Program-made: the position numbers and the translations under genes
The notes under the pieces: generated by a model
What the model saw: only the letters and a program-made list of their open reading frames with translations
What the model was told of the DNA's origin: nothing
Databases searched by the model: none
Source: Fasciolopsis buskii
Lineage: Eukaryota > Platyhelminthes > Trematoda > Plagiorchiida > Fasciolidae
Direction of reading: 5' to 3'
Length of the DNA stretch: 64,000 nt
NCBI GenBank assembly: GCA_008360955.1
Contig: LUCM01006193.1
Location: forward strand, 372,828-436,827
Shown: piece by piece, positions 26,291-39,029 of the stretch
Layout: every line of letters starts with the position of its first letter
How positions within the stretch are numbered: the stretch's first letter is position 1

Positions 26291-27699
26291 TGAACTCAGA
26301 ACCCAGTAACTAACCTTAAAGGGATCAGCATTATAAACCACCGATATCAATTGCTTCTCGTAGAATTTTCCTTCCCATCACCTCTTACGTCTGCCTTTAT
26401 CTAATATTCATTGGAAATGATATCATAAAGGCGAAATTGCAATAATGCATTTGACAATGCATTTTTAAGGAATTTAGAACAATTTATTGACCTATGTGTG
26501 CACCTTACAAATACCCTGCATATGCACCGGTGATGAACTCTGATCAGAGCGAAACTCGCGTCTTGGGCATCCAGAGGGTAAGATTGACCGGATAAGCCGA
26601 AGATTGTCCGCGAAAGGTGCCGTCTGGAAGGCAGTCAGTCAAGCAAAGTAAAATCTGCAGCTGTGTTTTACAGAGCCATTGAATAGACAGATTACTAAAG
26701 ATAAAAAAGGTCATGAACGGAGGATGAGAACAAATTAAGGGTTAAAAAAACAGAAAACAAAAGTGTAAATAAATTGTAGCGCAAATGCAATTGTTTTGTC
26801 AAAGATCTGATAAGGCAGATTAGAAAAAGATCCTAGTACAAACAAGAAGGCGCAAAATGATTAGCGGGAAGAAACGACTACAAGGATTGATCAACTGACT
26901 GTCGATTCCCACTAACCAAATCGACTGTTTCTGCTCCTTCGACTGGCGGAAAAGACCTATAACGCAGCGATTGACGGTTGAACTAGGATCCAAACAAATT
27001 GTTGCCTGGAAACGCATACCAAACGTCCATAAAGTCGAACTCCTCACGTTTTCAGAATGTTCTAGGTCCCCTTAACTATTTTTGGGCAACTTTTTGATTT
27101 TTGATACATGCAGTTCACAACTACTTGTGAGTAGTGTGCGAAATTGGCGTTTCCATGCTTGAGTGACTATCCTTAGCACTACACCCTTCACGCGCAAACC
27201 AAAAGTCATCCGGTCAACCTTACAAATAGCGAGGCGCCAGACTCCAGTTTCGCCCTTACATATCCTTCTCAAGACACCGTGTGTGAGCTCGAGCTATACA
27301 ACTGGAAAGTGTGCGCTGCCAATGTGGTATCGGCCTTAGGCTAATCAAAATTACCGAATTATGTGTCCGTGTGTCCTCCTCAATGACAATCAGCTGGTGA
27401 CTCTTAAATGTTACTCGTTGGCAAAGTTACCACCGTCGGGTTACGACGCAACCAATGTGGAGCGCAAATGAGCCTGATATGCTTCTTATCCGAATCGATC
27501 AAACAATGAAAAGTCTTCGACCAATGCCAATCAAACATTTCAATCAATAAAAGCCATTACTTCAAAATACTGAGTACTGGTTGATTTGCAAGAAAATCCT
27601 GACCTGTTAGCCGAATTGCGGAACGCACCCTGAGGCAGATGCCATGGACTTCCATGATTTAGGAGGATAATCTTTGATCCCTAAATGAAATGGCCAAAG
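26291..27699. other. Unassigned intergenic DNA
   Basis: Frames at 26820-27047 and 27072-27272 (both minus) resemble nothing I know. No repeat was recognised. Confidence 0.45.
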
Positions 27700-27800
27700 A
27701 ACATTCGGCCTGGCCACATGGCTCAGCTGACAGAGCACACGAGGCATAAATGTGCTCGCTGTGCTCACGCACGGGTTGGGATCATGCGGAGTGGGGGAAA
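27700..27800 (+). repeat. tRNA-like SINE head
   Basis: CACATGGCTCAGCTGACAGAGC resembles a tRNA A-box region, and about 45 nt later CACGGGTTGGGATCATGC resembles a decayed B box. There is no complete cloverleaf, so this is a SINE or tRNA relic rather than a tRNA gene. Confidence 0.45.
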
Positions 27801-28089
27801 CTTTTTGCAGGTGGATCAAGTCTTCGTAACTAACGCTGATTTCCGGCTATAATCAGAACTCCAACGGGCTTCACGTGACTACCGTCGCTTATGTGGTAGA
27901 GCAGATGGCAGCTCCTGACAAAGGAGTACAAGCGCAGACATCGGCTAAATCTTTACCCATTCATAAACGCACACGAACGGTAGTACGTAAGACGTTCGAG
28001 GATATCCTTATGCTATCCAAGCTTAAATCAACATCATTGCCGTCCCAGTACAGACGATCCAAAATCATTAATTTATTTCTCGCAAAAAA

Positions 28090-29100
28090 AGAGATCGGCA
28101 CTAGGGTCGTAAAGTATCCCAACACAGCTTTACACTATGAAGATACAAAGCACATAGCAAGCTGAGCTACAAAACTCGAACGTCTGCGTAGTGCACGTTC
28201 CGCATGGTTCATGGATTCGAAAAAGGAACACGACGTCGTCTGCGTAATCCAAGTCACGGTTTACCACCTTCTTCCAATTGGATTCCTACATCCTAGAGAC
28301 CTCCTAAAGCATCTTCCATCACCTCGTCCATGACGAAGTTGAACAGGAATGGAGAGATGGGATACCCTTGTCGAACGCCATCAGTCGTCTCGAATGAACG
28401 TGACAGTTCACCGTATACCCTAACGCGACCATGGGTATGTGAGTACAATGCTCGCAACAGGATTACGAACTTTACTGACATACCACTGCTACCACTACAA
28501 TGACAGAACATTTGCTCTTCCGAACAAGGGTGACCAGATCATCGTAATGCTCGTATTTCACCATGTCACTGCTGCAGTTTGTTGGAGCGTGTGTCGAGAT
28601 AAAAAATAAACTGCGCTTAATACTACTATCCTTCCGGATGCCGACTGATCCCTACAGTCTCACGGCGCACTGTTAACTGGGATCCAGCCTAAGACAGCCG
28701 CATCACCCTCTACACTTAAGACTATTTCTACACCACGTTGACCCACAGCTTGAGCTGCTTCGTCTCCTGAAGCGCACCGACAATACCTTGACGAGATATT
28801 AGGCGCAGTTAGTTGAATTATTCTACTCGAATCCTGAATTCGTGTTTCACTCACGCAGCAGACACCAATCGAGAGCCAACCACGTCGGTTGGCCAGCCTA
28901 CATGAGAGCGCGCACATCGAAAGAACTGAGATTCAGAGGCTGACGAGGCTTGAGATGTCAGCTAGCAGACTGAAAACCACCTACTATATCACTTAACCTT
29001 TGCGAGTACCTGGCGCTATTAGTGGGGGGATTAGTGATATGCAGAGTGGGTAAAGAAATTTGGTTGGGGATAGAAGAAACAGGCTGGTCAGATCAACCTC
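28090..29100 (-). mobile_element. RTE family A, internally deleted (copy 7)
   Basis: Minus reading: 5' part (29100-28930), endonuclease (28917-28490: CCVSETRIQDSS, IIQLTAPN, GDEAAQAVGQRGV), then a direct jump near 28484 to RT sequence (FVILLRALYSHTHGRVRVYGE, PISPFLFNFVMDEVM), fading by 28090. The joint differs from that in copy 5, so the two internal deletions arose independently. Confidence 0.85.
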
Positions 29101-29933
29101 AAGGTTTGCCCTACTGACCCGCATTGATGGCAGGAAAAATGAACAACAAGACGCGCAAAAAGGTCACACTGTATTTTTACTCGAGTCCCCACAGACAGTT
29201 CAACTGTACTTGCTTCAGACGATGGCAGGTAAACTGAGACGGGGAGCAACAAATCTTACTGTAAGGAATTTACTTTAATATTTAAAATCTAAACGAGTCG
29301 CATTGCTGGCCACGTTTGGCAGCCATTGAAGACGTTACACTACGTTGGTTCGTCCACAACAGTATTTTTCTAAAACCAAGGAGCGCATTTCGTAACCGGG
29401 TGGCTGAAGCCGGTCTAGGGTGCACGCTCTGTAATTTTCTAATAATTGTTTGACTGGGCATAGTTTATATTGTATCATGTTAATTCATGCTAGGTAAATA
29501 CATTACCAAACCGAGCAGTTGCAACCAATAACGTTGGTTTCGGTGCACCCGTAATCCAATCGGATATTGCAGGTTGGTTTTTACACGGACGAGACGATTT
29601 CGATCAATAAGAAAAGGGCGAAAAAAGAACAAAACGAATCAAACGTCAAGAAAAAGATTACTCGATTGCGAGTCGAATCCATTAGTCTCTTTGAGATTTT
29701 CGTTCTCATGATGCATCCTAGATCAACTCGATTTTTTCCAATTAAAAAAGAACGACCGAACGCCATGCAAATCGAAAAAGAGAGAGGGATCAGGAAGGCA
29801 CCATCGCCTTGTTAATGGGTCATTTCCTACTCAGTGATGGACGTTATCGTCGAAATCCAATCCTCAAGCAATAAGTTGAATTATGATGCGAAGAACAAAT
29901 CGCAAGAAATCAGACAAATGTGCCGTTGCCTAT

Positions 29934-29983
<50 letters not shown>

Positions 29984-31329
29984 GTCGTTTTACTTTTTTG
30001 GTATGGATAAAATGGTGTACATTATTTTGGAAGTTATCGCTGCCCATTTTAGATTACCAAATGAGAGAAGTGACTGGCAGTGTGGGGATCCGAATCTAAG
30101 ACATTCAAGTGAAAAACCGCACTACACTGATCGCCTGATACTAGTTGATCAGCAGATTGGATTTGACTAAAAAATCTCTCGCCTGGGACTTGAACACCCG
30201 GATTGACATTGAAAACCCTTTGTAAGCCACACACTGGCTCAATTCTGATTGTAATAAACTTTTGATAATGAATAACCAGTTTATCCCCGATGGGTATCGA
30301 CCACGACGAGTGGATGATTGAGTTGGATGCCAGCCAATAGGTGGTCGAGTTGATTTTCAGTGACTGACTTTGACGAGCAACACTGCAAGGCACAACACTT
30401 ACCCAACCACTAGCTCTTACTAAGTTACATACTATCGCTCTGATAATGGCTGGTTCGTGCGATGAACGGTTCTTTGACAGGAACCTTCCTAAAAATTTGA
30501 GTAGTGATACTGCATGGCGAATCACATCCCTAATGCAGAAGAGATGGCAGAAACGGCAAACTCTCAGGATGCACGCTGGAACTCAGCTAAAACCGCCGTC
30601 TGTTATCATATGGATTTGACAACGGCGTGTGATTCTTTCCAATCACATGCATTCAAACCGGAAATACCGGACCATTTTTCATGTTGTTTCGAAATTATTC
30701 GGATGTATGTCAAAGATACTTGAAATTGGGTAGGAACGCGCCTCTTTTGCGCAACATATCTCAAGAGTACATCTGCTTGCAGATTGTACAGCAATGCATG
30801 GATACGCAGTGCACCGCCTTACAGTACGTATGCACAAATGTGCCCATGTAAGATGGATCATAGTTTAGGTTCATGCATAACAGATCTCAATGAGTCGGTT
30901 GAATGACATTTCCGAATAACATTGATGTAGTTTTGAAATAATGTGATTTAGTACGGGCGAATCAGTGCCGCTGAATAGAAGCTTTCGCTTTTAAATAAAC
31001 CAGAGATAGATATGACTTGGACTAGTCAACAGCCAGGGGATAAGTAAGAACTACACAACCGAGAAAGACCACCAACTTGAGGAAGTCGAACAAAAAAAAC
31101 AACATACAGACTTAGTGAAAAATGAGAACCAGAAACCAATAAAACGCAGAAACATCTATTTCGAACGATTTAGGATGATATGAGAACAAAGCGGAAATAG
31201 AAGCACAATCAAAGTTCAAATGGATGTACAACATAAAGATTTAACTTTTTGAATTGAAATGAAAAATGAATGTGAAGATGAAACCAATCAGAGAGGGAAT
31301 CGCAAGGCATTTTTGAAGAATTTCAAATG
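29101..31329. other. Intergenic DNA between RTE copy 7 and UBL7
   Basis: No gene seen. Contains an (AAT)n microsatellite. Minus frame 30049-30525 (158 codons) has no recognisable domain and overlaps other chance frames. The UBL7 3' untranslated region should lie at the right edge, but I found no AATAAA close to its stop. Confidence 0.45.
29934..29984. repeat. (AAT)n microsatellite, about 16 units
   Basis: A run of TAA/AAT units. It creates a poly-Asn frame that should not be read as protein. Confidence 0.95.
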
Positions 31330-34300
31330 TCAACCAAACAACAGTTGTATGGCAAGAGACAAGTCACCATTGGTTGCCTCCAGAACTTGTCTTGCAGTCA
31401 CCTGATCCGTAAATCCCATTTCAGCAAGTTGAGCTAACTGAGCTGCCCAACAATCTTCAGCGTTAGTTGGGGTCTCTGTGACTGTCGGTGTCTCCTGACT
31501 GAATGGACGCAAGCTGGACGCGGCGGAGGCAAGCGCCTGGGATAATGCGTCAGATGTGATTCGACTTCCATTGGATGGGCCATGTGTGTTAGCCTGACAG
31601 GTATAAAGATATGGGGAAGAGATCCGTAAAACAAGTTTGGTGATCACATCTTTTAAACATAGCCTGCTACTCTAATAAATGTGAAGGATAGAAAACAAAT
31701 CACTTTTGTGGAACGTGAACAAACGCATCAGGCCACATTTCTGTACAGTATTAAACCTCCACCGTGTACTGCTAATAGGCGCGCACTTTGTCTGAACGAA
31801 TAGCATCCAGTTCTCATAACGCCAGATCGGGTTTCGAAAGGAGAAATCTACCACCTAAATTGTCCATTATTCCGAAGAGGAATGCGAAACTGAGTGAACA
31901 TGTTTAACTGCACAATATACATAAGTTCACTTCCCGCCCTCTCGGTGGCAATCATCAATTATTTTGGCAATTTTCCCCCTGAGACAACAGAAACAGCAAA
32001 ATCCTCCATATTGAACATGCACTCCTCAGGTTCACAAAGTTCCATCTGAAGTAAGAAACACTGAGTGATAAGGAACAAGTCTTTATTCTTTGTGAAAGAA
32101 TTTGAGTAAATGTTGGAATACTATGAAAAACAAAAGCTGAACTCGCCAGTGGAACGATAAATGAACTCAAAAAACTTTCACTGGTCGGAGTAGAGGTCAT
32201 CACCTAGTTGGCTCTAAATGGGATTCGATGAGCATGTTGGCGGGGATAGCATATTACTGGACAGGCCACTGGCACAGACTGGTAGTTTGTCTCATCAACT
32301 TAACACGGCAGTGGACCATGAACTTGACGGCCTTCATCCACAAAATAACGAACACTCATGACGGATCTATACGAGGCAACCTTGCATAACTGGAAGTCAC
32401 GCTATCAGGATAAAACAAATTCACTCGATCTTACCGATGCTGACGCCGAAGTGAACAATTGCGGTCCACTACCACCGGAACGACCTGTAGTGAGAAACCC
32501 TTGGGCTTGGGCAATCGCTGCTTGTAACTGATGTCGACTGACTCGGGTGGAAACACCCGAGGAGGAAGACGTGACGACTAGGTCGGAAGGAACTGATCTT
32601 TCAACCGATGCATTGCTGACGTCCATCTCGTTAGACATTGGAACGTCTAAATCTTGGTGACCCGATTCAGCTAAGTTATCATCTTCGGTATCGTTTTCTT
32701 GCTCCTGAAACACAACAGTTAGAGTAGAAAAGATAAGTTAGCCGACAACGCGGATCTTCTTGCTGATTCGAACGAACATCGTCATCATATAGGGCTAAAC
32801 AACAGAGCAAGCCCTATTGACCGCTCCTATTTTCATCATGTGACACAATGCAGTAGAAAGAACAAATACCCGAAGTGGACGGGGTAGAAAAGAAAAGAAC
32901 ACCAGAATAGCTACCATACGAAATACAGTCTAACGGTACAAATGTGCTTTTTCATTCATTCTGACTTGATCGGAAGTGAGATGATCGTCAATATTCAAAG
33001 TTCATTGTCATATGTTTCAGTGTCTCTAGGCAACTAGTTGATTGATCTTTTGGATCCCAACCACGACATCTATTTTAATTAAATTTGCTGTACATTTTCT
33101 CATTCCACGCACTGACGTTTCATTTGCTGTCGTCCACGCGCAGTATTCCATTTCGAAGGAGGGACAGAAAACAAAACCAGGTATGATATGTGAATGTTTA
33201 CCACACGCAACAGGTGACCTAACTAGCAAAATCGATGTCACCTTGACTGGGGAAAAGAACGTTTGTGATCTGCATGTCATGATCAGCGATCAAATCTTGT
33301 ACACAATGTTTTGTCTAATTCGAAAATGGTTAAATCAATTAGTAAATAAACGAATAAATGGAAAGATGTTTCATGGCCTCGTCCTTGTCGTTTTTGATAA
33401 AAAAACAGGTTGAAAACCCTATATACCTGATCAATTGTGTAATCTTCAGAAAATGGACGTAAAGTTGTCGTGCTTGGAATAGTCGTAGACGAATGACCAA
33501 GACACGGATTTTCATTTGATCTGAGAACGGACTGAACAGCCGACTGAATCACAGAAACTGTGCACGGATGATCATTGAGAAACCTGATTTAAAAAAAAAC
33601 AATAATAAGAAAAGTAAGTATTCGGACAGCTGAATCATGAACCGACGCAAGTAGCACCGCCGCTCCAGATGAACTAGTGTACTAGACAAGAAGCAGAATG
33701 TGACAAGGAGCCAGCTTCAATCTGGTCCAAATAGTCCTTCGGGTATCTGGCAGGATATGACGCTCTGCTGCCGGGACTTTGCAGTTGACGAGTGAACTGA
33801 TGTGTCACAAACATAATTCGGCCATAAGTTGCACGGTTCCAGTAGCAAAGCTTCGCATCGTTCCAGCTACACGAAGGATTATTTTGAACCACTTTCAGTC
33901 TGATCAACTGTCACATTCCACTGCACATCTGGTATACCAGTTCATTTAGAGTACCGATAAAACATGCCTTCGCAGAACAAATCGAGGACTGTTACAACGG
34001 ATGTCAGAAAATACTGGCAAGCTAATGGTAACTTGTATTTTAGGAAAAGAGCTTCATTAAACGTCCATACTAATACGCATGTGGAACAATAGAAAATAAG
34101 GAACGAAGGCAACTCCCATAGTTGGCAGTACTGGGATGGAGGTGTCAAACAAACAAAATATAGATTGTATGAACGTCTAACGGACTAAAACAACAGTTTC
34201 TGAATCCGTATGGCGGTGAACACGTCAAGCTTTGATTCACAACCCAGTTAAGTGGCAGCCTGGGTTACTCACTCGATGACAAACTGATGTTAACAAAACG

Positions 34301-34381
34301 ACCAAATCACATGGAGAAGGTATGCACAGAAATATCATAAACGACTAGAAGATTGTATCAATTAACCTCTTTAATAATAAT

Positions 34382-34415
<34 letters not shown>

Positions 34416-37400
34416 GTTCAGCGTTCAGCGTTAAACAGCAAGGCAAGCCTCACTGACCGCTGCCTTGCCCCAGAGTTACACGTTTATATCCAACGGGAAC
34501 AGGGAGTGGATCTACACAGGCGGGAAAGAATAAGACGCTGTTGCAGCCAGCACACGAAACAGAGTCTAACAGTACAAACGCACGTGTTTTCAATCATTCT
34601 GATTCGATAGAAAATGACAGCACGATCGCCACTGTTCACGGTTCACTGTCATATCCTTCAGTGGCTCCAGCCAGCAAGTCGACGAGTCTTTCAGAGCCCA
34701 ACCACGAAGACGTGAGACACCTACATTACCTAACTTCGCTGCACATTTTTTCATCCCACGTTGCCACGTCATCTGTTCGCCTCCACATGGCTTCTTCCAT
34801 TCACTGGGAGAAACACAAAATAGGGCACGATATGGTAGACGAGTGTTCGTCATACACAATACGTGACCCAACCAGCGTAGTCTACTAAGTTTCATACGCT
34901 GAAACAAGCGATTCTCAGAAGTGGCACTCAATACCAGATTCCTATCCTCAATATTACTCACCCGATCACTCCATCCAATCCTAGCCATACTACGTAAACA
35001 TCGGTTGTCGAAAATCATCCAAGCCAATATCTTAATACTTCGAAATCCGATTCTAAAGATGTGTCCATATGGATCCAACTATTCCCGTAGTCGGGAAGAG
35101 ATAAATCATACCATTACGTGAATGCATCACTAAGGGACGAGACGTCATTGAGAAACAAATTTTTGGATCTATTGTGCTCCTGTCCGTAGAAATAGTTGCA
35201 ACTCGACTGGGTGTTCCTATTCCGGAGAACAATATCGTCCGCACATTCTAAACCAGACAACATTTCATCTAACCAAATAACAATGCCAGTGTTCTCTTAC
35301 ATGAGGACAGGGCGGTTTTCATAGTCAAATTAATGACAAAACTCAAAAGAAAGTGTGCAGAAGGGCGACACTGACGAATGCCACTTCATGTGATGAATCC
35401 AAGTGAACGATCACCATAAGTATGGCCTGGGGTGTTCGTATAAAACGACTGGGAAAGATAAATGAATTTTTTGTTCGATGAGACACAATGGTCGACTAGG
35501 TTGAACGACAGAGATCGTGAGTCGACGAAAAGTAGTGGTAACATTCTGTACATGAATAAAAACACGTTTGCAAATGTGTAAACGCATATTTGATTTGCAT
35601 ACCACTGTTTGCTTGTCCTAACATGCGTTTTGTTATTATTGCTACGAATGAGATTCCCACTGTGAAGCACGCAGTTTGTGAGGATAAATCAGACAATAAA
35701 CCCATCTAGATCATTAGGAGCGTGCTTGGACGACAATTCCACGTGTGAATCACACGGCGATTCCTAGAAAGTCTTCTGTTCGTTAACCTTCCGAAAACGA
35801 ATGCAAAGTCCGAAATTCAAGGGGTCTTGTTGTCGATAGTATGCTTCGCATGTGGATGGATGAACAAAATTCCCACGGAAGCACACAATTATTATTATTA
35901 TTATTATTATTATCATCATCATCACCATCAGATTTGCGTACCCGATACTCATTTGCTCGAGCGTTTCCATACTTGTACATCGTTTTGTTAATTTGGCACG
36001 AGAATCTCATTTGAATTTTTGTTCATCCATCCGCATATGAAACATACTACTGACAACACAAATCCGGTGACCGGTACACACTTTTGCCTTCTTTTCAAAC
36101 TAAACAGATTGGCACGCGTTTTGCCACATGCTTCATGCATAAGTACAATGCAATGGGTAGGCTTGAAAGTCGCAGGGAAGACAGAGTAGCCGGTAACTAT
36201 GACCCTGAAATTTGGAATGGCATAGAACTAGACGAGTTCACAACAGTACAGGCGTGATGACGAGCCGGGCCATAAACTAACCAGCAAATGTGTTGACAAA
36301 TCCTCAATACACGTGGCCCACTGAAACATAGACAGAAAATCACTCACTTCTCCAAACTGTTTCGATTGCGTAACAAAGTGTTGAGCATTTTTGAGTCCCG
36401 CATAACTGAATAGGCAAGAACGTCCTGTCCCAGCCTCGGATCGTTGACTATCGCATGATCTAAATAGTCTTGTTGACAAAGTAGACTAACTACCTACAAA
36501 ATGACAGGAAAATAGAAAAATCATAATCAGATATAACTAAATTATTTAGTGTCCCCACGGAAATCAAACAAACACTGTACCATCGCTCCTTCGAGGGAGA
36601 GAGAGAGAGAGAGCGTGAGCAATTAATTGAGTTACAAAATTAAAAAATGCCAATCCGTTGACAAGTGAAAACACGAACAAACTCGATCGGAGTGCAAGTG
36701 AGTCAATCGAAGGGAGAACAAACGTGTTGACGACGGCGATATGATCAAAAGATTCACGCGAAACTTATCAAGCACGAGCATAAGAAGAATCACGATGAAA
36801 AGGAAAAAAACACGCAAGTCGATATCGTCAATCAGACCATGGACAGAAGCAGACAAATATGATTATTTCGTCACCGATAGATTTCACTAGCCACGTAGAG
36901 CAAATGAGACGCGAGAAAAAACACGTCTGAAGTTTGCAAAAGTGATCAAATTAGTATCTCCAATTTGAGCTATCAATTGTATCGATCAGACGAATAAAAC
37001 ACTAAAACTAACCCGATTACCTCATCCGCCACGGGAATAAAAACGAAGTAGAATGTCCTTGCGAGGAAGGATTTATTCGATAGAAGCACCGAATAACAGT
37101 CTAACGAAGTCAGTCAAGTGCCGTTCCGTCATTCGATACCTTTTGTTCATCGTGAGAATGTGTTTCGATCTCTTGTGTGATTATCAAAGTACACAAACAA
37201 ACGGACGAAACACATGGGGCGCATTTTTAGCACTAAAAACTAAAAATAAACATTTTCCATATTTTTTGTTGCATCCTAAGTACAAAAATATTTCGAAAAA
37301 ATTATTGGAAACTCCGGATTCGAAAGTAAACTGTAGAGATAGCGTGTAATTTGAAAATAGTTAGCTTTGGTCTTACAACCATGAACCTTGCTTTGGCATA

Positions 37401-38296
37401 TCACGTAAAGTACCCCAACGTTCATTGCACTTTTCTGGATAGGCGAATAAGTGAAAAAAACCCGTACGATCATAAAAGGTGAAGACAATGCCGAATTATG
37501 GGGAAAAAGTTGATGCCCAATAACCCAAAACTTCTTTTGCATTTCGTCATTAAGATAATGTTAGTGTTCCACTTCATTTTTGTTTGACATAATTGGGGAT
37601 ATAATGTTTTACAATATGCCTGAGGCAAGAGCAAAAGAAAAAGGATACGTTCCAAAGCAGTTGGGGCCATTTAGATGGAGAATTGGGAATAGAAGGATCG
37701 GCGTTTATAACCGCCAAACTTAGAATGGCGTAGATTCTCACAAAAGGTCAAGCGCGGTAACGAGCCGGGCTTAAGCGAATTGCCGCCTACCACCAATGTA
37801 GTAATTGTCTCTTCCTCAAAAGCACCCCGATTGATTCCCCGGAAGCAAAACTGCATTTTTTTTCATTCCAAGCACGGGGATTAAACCCAGTGGAAAAGGC
37901 ACTCGTGACAGCGGAAGCTGGAGTGGCACAAGATTGCACGAGTAGTCGACTTTGGTTTTGGCTTATCCATTACCCTGTTCAAAAATCAACACTTCCGCCA
38001 CAACATCGTACCGATTACTGATGATCGAAGCGAAAAATGTCACAGGCGAAATTTGATGAACAATCGTAGACGAAATCAGCCAGCAGAAGAACCGACCAGC
38101 GAGTGTTGACCATAGAAAGCCAATATAAGCGACTCGATTTTGATTGATAAACGAACTTTTGTCTGCTGTGGATTGCCATTAACCATCAAAATGGCCGATG
38201 AAACTGGGTTATTTGAGCCGCTTCAGAAAATTTGGAAACAGAACTCGAAACTTTTATTTTTGGCAATAAAACCACCAAGGTCACAAAGTTAAGTGA

Positions 38297-38349
<53 letters not shown>

Positions 38350-38928
38350 AAACATGAAAATTTGCACCAAGTGTTGGACACTGTCAAAATATTAGCTGAC
38401 GCAAGAGACCAGAAAACAAATGTTGTTCATAAGTATGGTGATTAGACTATACCTACTTTTGCTAAACGTCCGCCTCGTGTGATCAACATTAGACGATTCA
38501 GCAGCTGACTGATTTCGTTCGAACGAACATTGCCAGAGGCTGAACAAATGACACTTTGAACTATGGATCATGGCCATTTACCTCGGTGCGGTTCAACAAT
38601 GCGAGGCTTGGTTCTGATCAGGAATTGTAGAACAGAGTGCGTGTCGATATCATAATCGGATAGCCGTTTACTTGCCTCCAAAATCTCGCCACAGTAGATA
38701 CATTCTTTAGAGGAAAAAATTTCCTGGTTTACATATTCAATTTGAGAAACTGACGAATGTCGAGTGCATCTTGTGACTCATTCGAATTGAGAATTTTTGG
38801 GTACAAACTATCGACAGTTTCGTTCGGATCGAATTCTTTGATATATACGGTGTCCATGTTCTCCGGTTCATCCAGTCGAGCAACTTTTACGCGTAGATGG
38901 GACATAGTATTTATTGATTCGCCAAGAA
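31330..38928 (-). CDS. UBL7: Ubiquitin-like protein 7 orthologue (UBL + UBA), seven coding exons, complete
   Basis: The product resembles UBL7, a UBL-UBA protein of the ubiquitin-receptor class. Coding exons on the minus strand: 38905-38755 (ATG at 38905; the exon begins at 38928), 38704-38582, 38539-38457, 36493-36348, 33583-33427, 32704-32435 and 31593-31330 (TGA). They total 1194 nt, or 397 residues; human UBL7 is 380. Phases join exactly. The UBL domain spans about residues 3-85 and includes DIQCIYCGEIL across the first splice, aligning with human IDLIYCGRKL. The middle exon reads DYLDHAIVNDPRL (human ESLDQIIVATPGL). A serine-rich acidic linker follows, then RHQLQAAIAQAQ, then ITSDALSQAL (human ITNDLFSQAL), and a UBA domain at about 359-397 with the MGF loop and LLFG end. 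The first two introns are 50 and 42 nt; the rest are 0.7-2.8 kb and carry RTE debris. The AG at 38929 may be a 5'UTR or spliced-leader acceptor. Confidence 0.95.
32935..33240 (-). mobile_element. RTE family A 3' scrap (copy 8)
   Basis: Plus-strand words TGTCTCTAGGCAACTAGTTGA, TTTGGATCCCAACCACGA and GTACATTTTCTCATTCCACG align with the 3' ends at 18560-18720 and 34620-34760. The tail itself is missing. It lies in UBL7 intron 5, same orientation as the gene. Confidence 0.75.
34371..35015 (-). mobile_element. RTE family A 3' fragment with intact (ATC)n tail (copy 9)
   Basis: On the plus strand a short AAT run is followed by about ten ATC units (34384-34416) and then GTTCAGCGTTAAACAGCAAGG, the 3' end of family A. 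On the minus strand this is the 3' tail of (GAT)n type. The C-terminal frame at 35010-34590 holds MARIGWSDRVSNIEDRNLVL, RLRWLGHVLCMTNTRLPYRA and KPCGGEQMTWQRG. It is 5'-truncated at about 35015, the classic form of an RTE insertion. Confidence 0.88.
35887..35931. repeat. (ATT)n(ATC)n compound microsatellite
   Basis: About ten ATT units pass into ATC units in UBL7 intron 4. The composition resembles the RTE tail at 34371, but no RTE body follows. Confidence 0.85.
36118..36295 (+). repeat. SINE-like dispersed repeat, copy 3
   Basis: Contains CATGCTTCATGCATAAGT, TTTGGAATGGCATAGAAC and GACGAGCCGGGCC, parallel to the copy at 15175. Located in UBL7 intron 4, next to exon 4. Confidence 0.6.
36596..36614. 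repeat. (GA)n microsatellite
   Basis: Short GA run in UBL7 intron 3. Confidence 0.8.
37685..37800 (+). repeat. SINE-like dispersed repeat, copy 4
   Basis: Contains AGAATGGCGTAGATTCTCAC and GCGGTAACGAGCCGGGC, matching the core of the copies at 15175 and 36118. Confidence 0.55.
38300..38347. repeat. (AT)n microsatellite, about 23 units
   Basis: Pure TA run in UBL7 intron 3, about 110 bases before exon 3 in the plus direction. Confidence 0.95.
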
Positions 38929-39029
38929 CTGTAAAAAAATCAAAGGCAGTAAGCAAAACTGGAAGCAACATTGCAGATAAAGTAACAATCGTATCATCGT
39001 GCAACTTATTCGCCTGATCAATCGGGCTT

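Larger units (their letters stand above)
33584..36347. other. UBL7 intron 4
   Basis: Apart from the RTE fragment at 34371-35015, the ATT/ATC microsatellite and the start of a SINE-like repeat, I see nothing in this 2.8-kb intron. Confidence 0.6.
36494..38456. other. UBL7 intron 3
   Basis: This intron holds a GA run, a SINE-like copy and an (AT)n tract; the rest is unassigned. Confidence 0.6.

Noticed and set aside
27700..27800. Functional tRNA gene
   Set aside because: A- and B-box-like words are present, but no anticodon stem or acceptor pairing can be drawn.
28905..28960. CTGACGAGGCTTGAGA as a hammerhead core
   Set aside because: It is a recurrent word of the RTE N-terminal extension and has no helix II.
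29883..30170. Plus frame with a run of asparagines
   Set aside because: It is the translation of an (AAT)n microsatellite; the flanking residues match nothing.
30049..30525. 158-codon minus frame
   Set aside because: No recognisable domain and no splice-compatible neighbours; probably chance.
34353..34610. Plus frame beginning with a run of isoleucines
   Set aside because: It translates the ATC tail of an RTE copy antisense to the element.
35764..36010. Frames with poly-Ile, poly-Asn or poly-Asp runs
   Set aside because: Products of the ATT/ATC microsatellite at 35887-35931 in three frames.
36228..36479. 83-codon minus frame read in its own phase
   Set aside because: Shadow of UBL7 exon 4 (36493-36348), which reads in another phase.
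38392..38577. 61-codon minus frame read in its own phase
   Set aside because: The real coding phase here is the one used by UBL7 exon 3 (38539-38457); this frame is a shadow.
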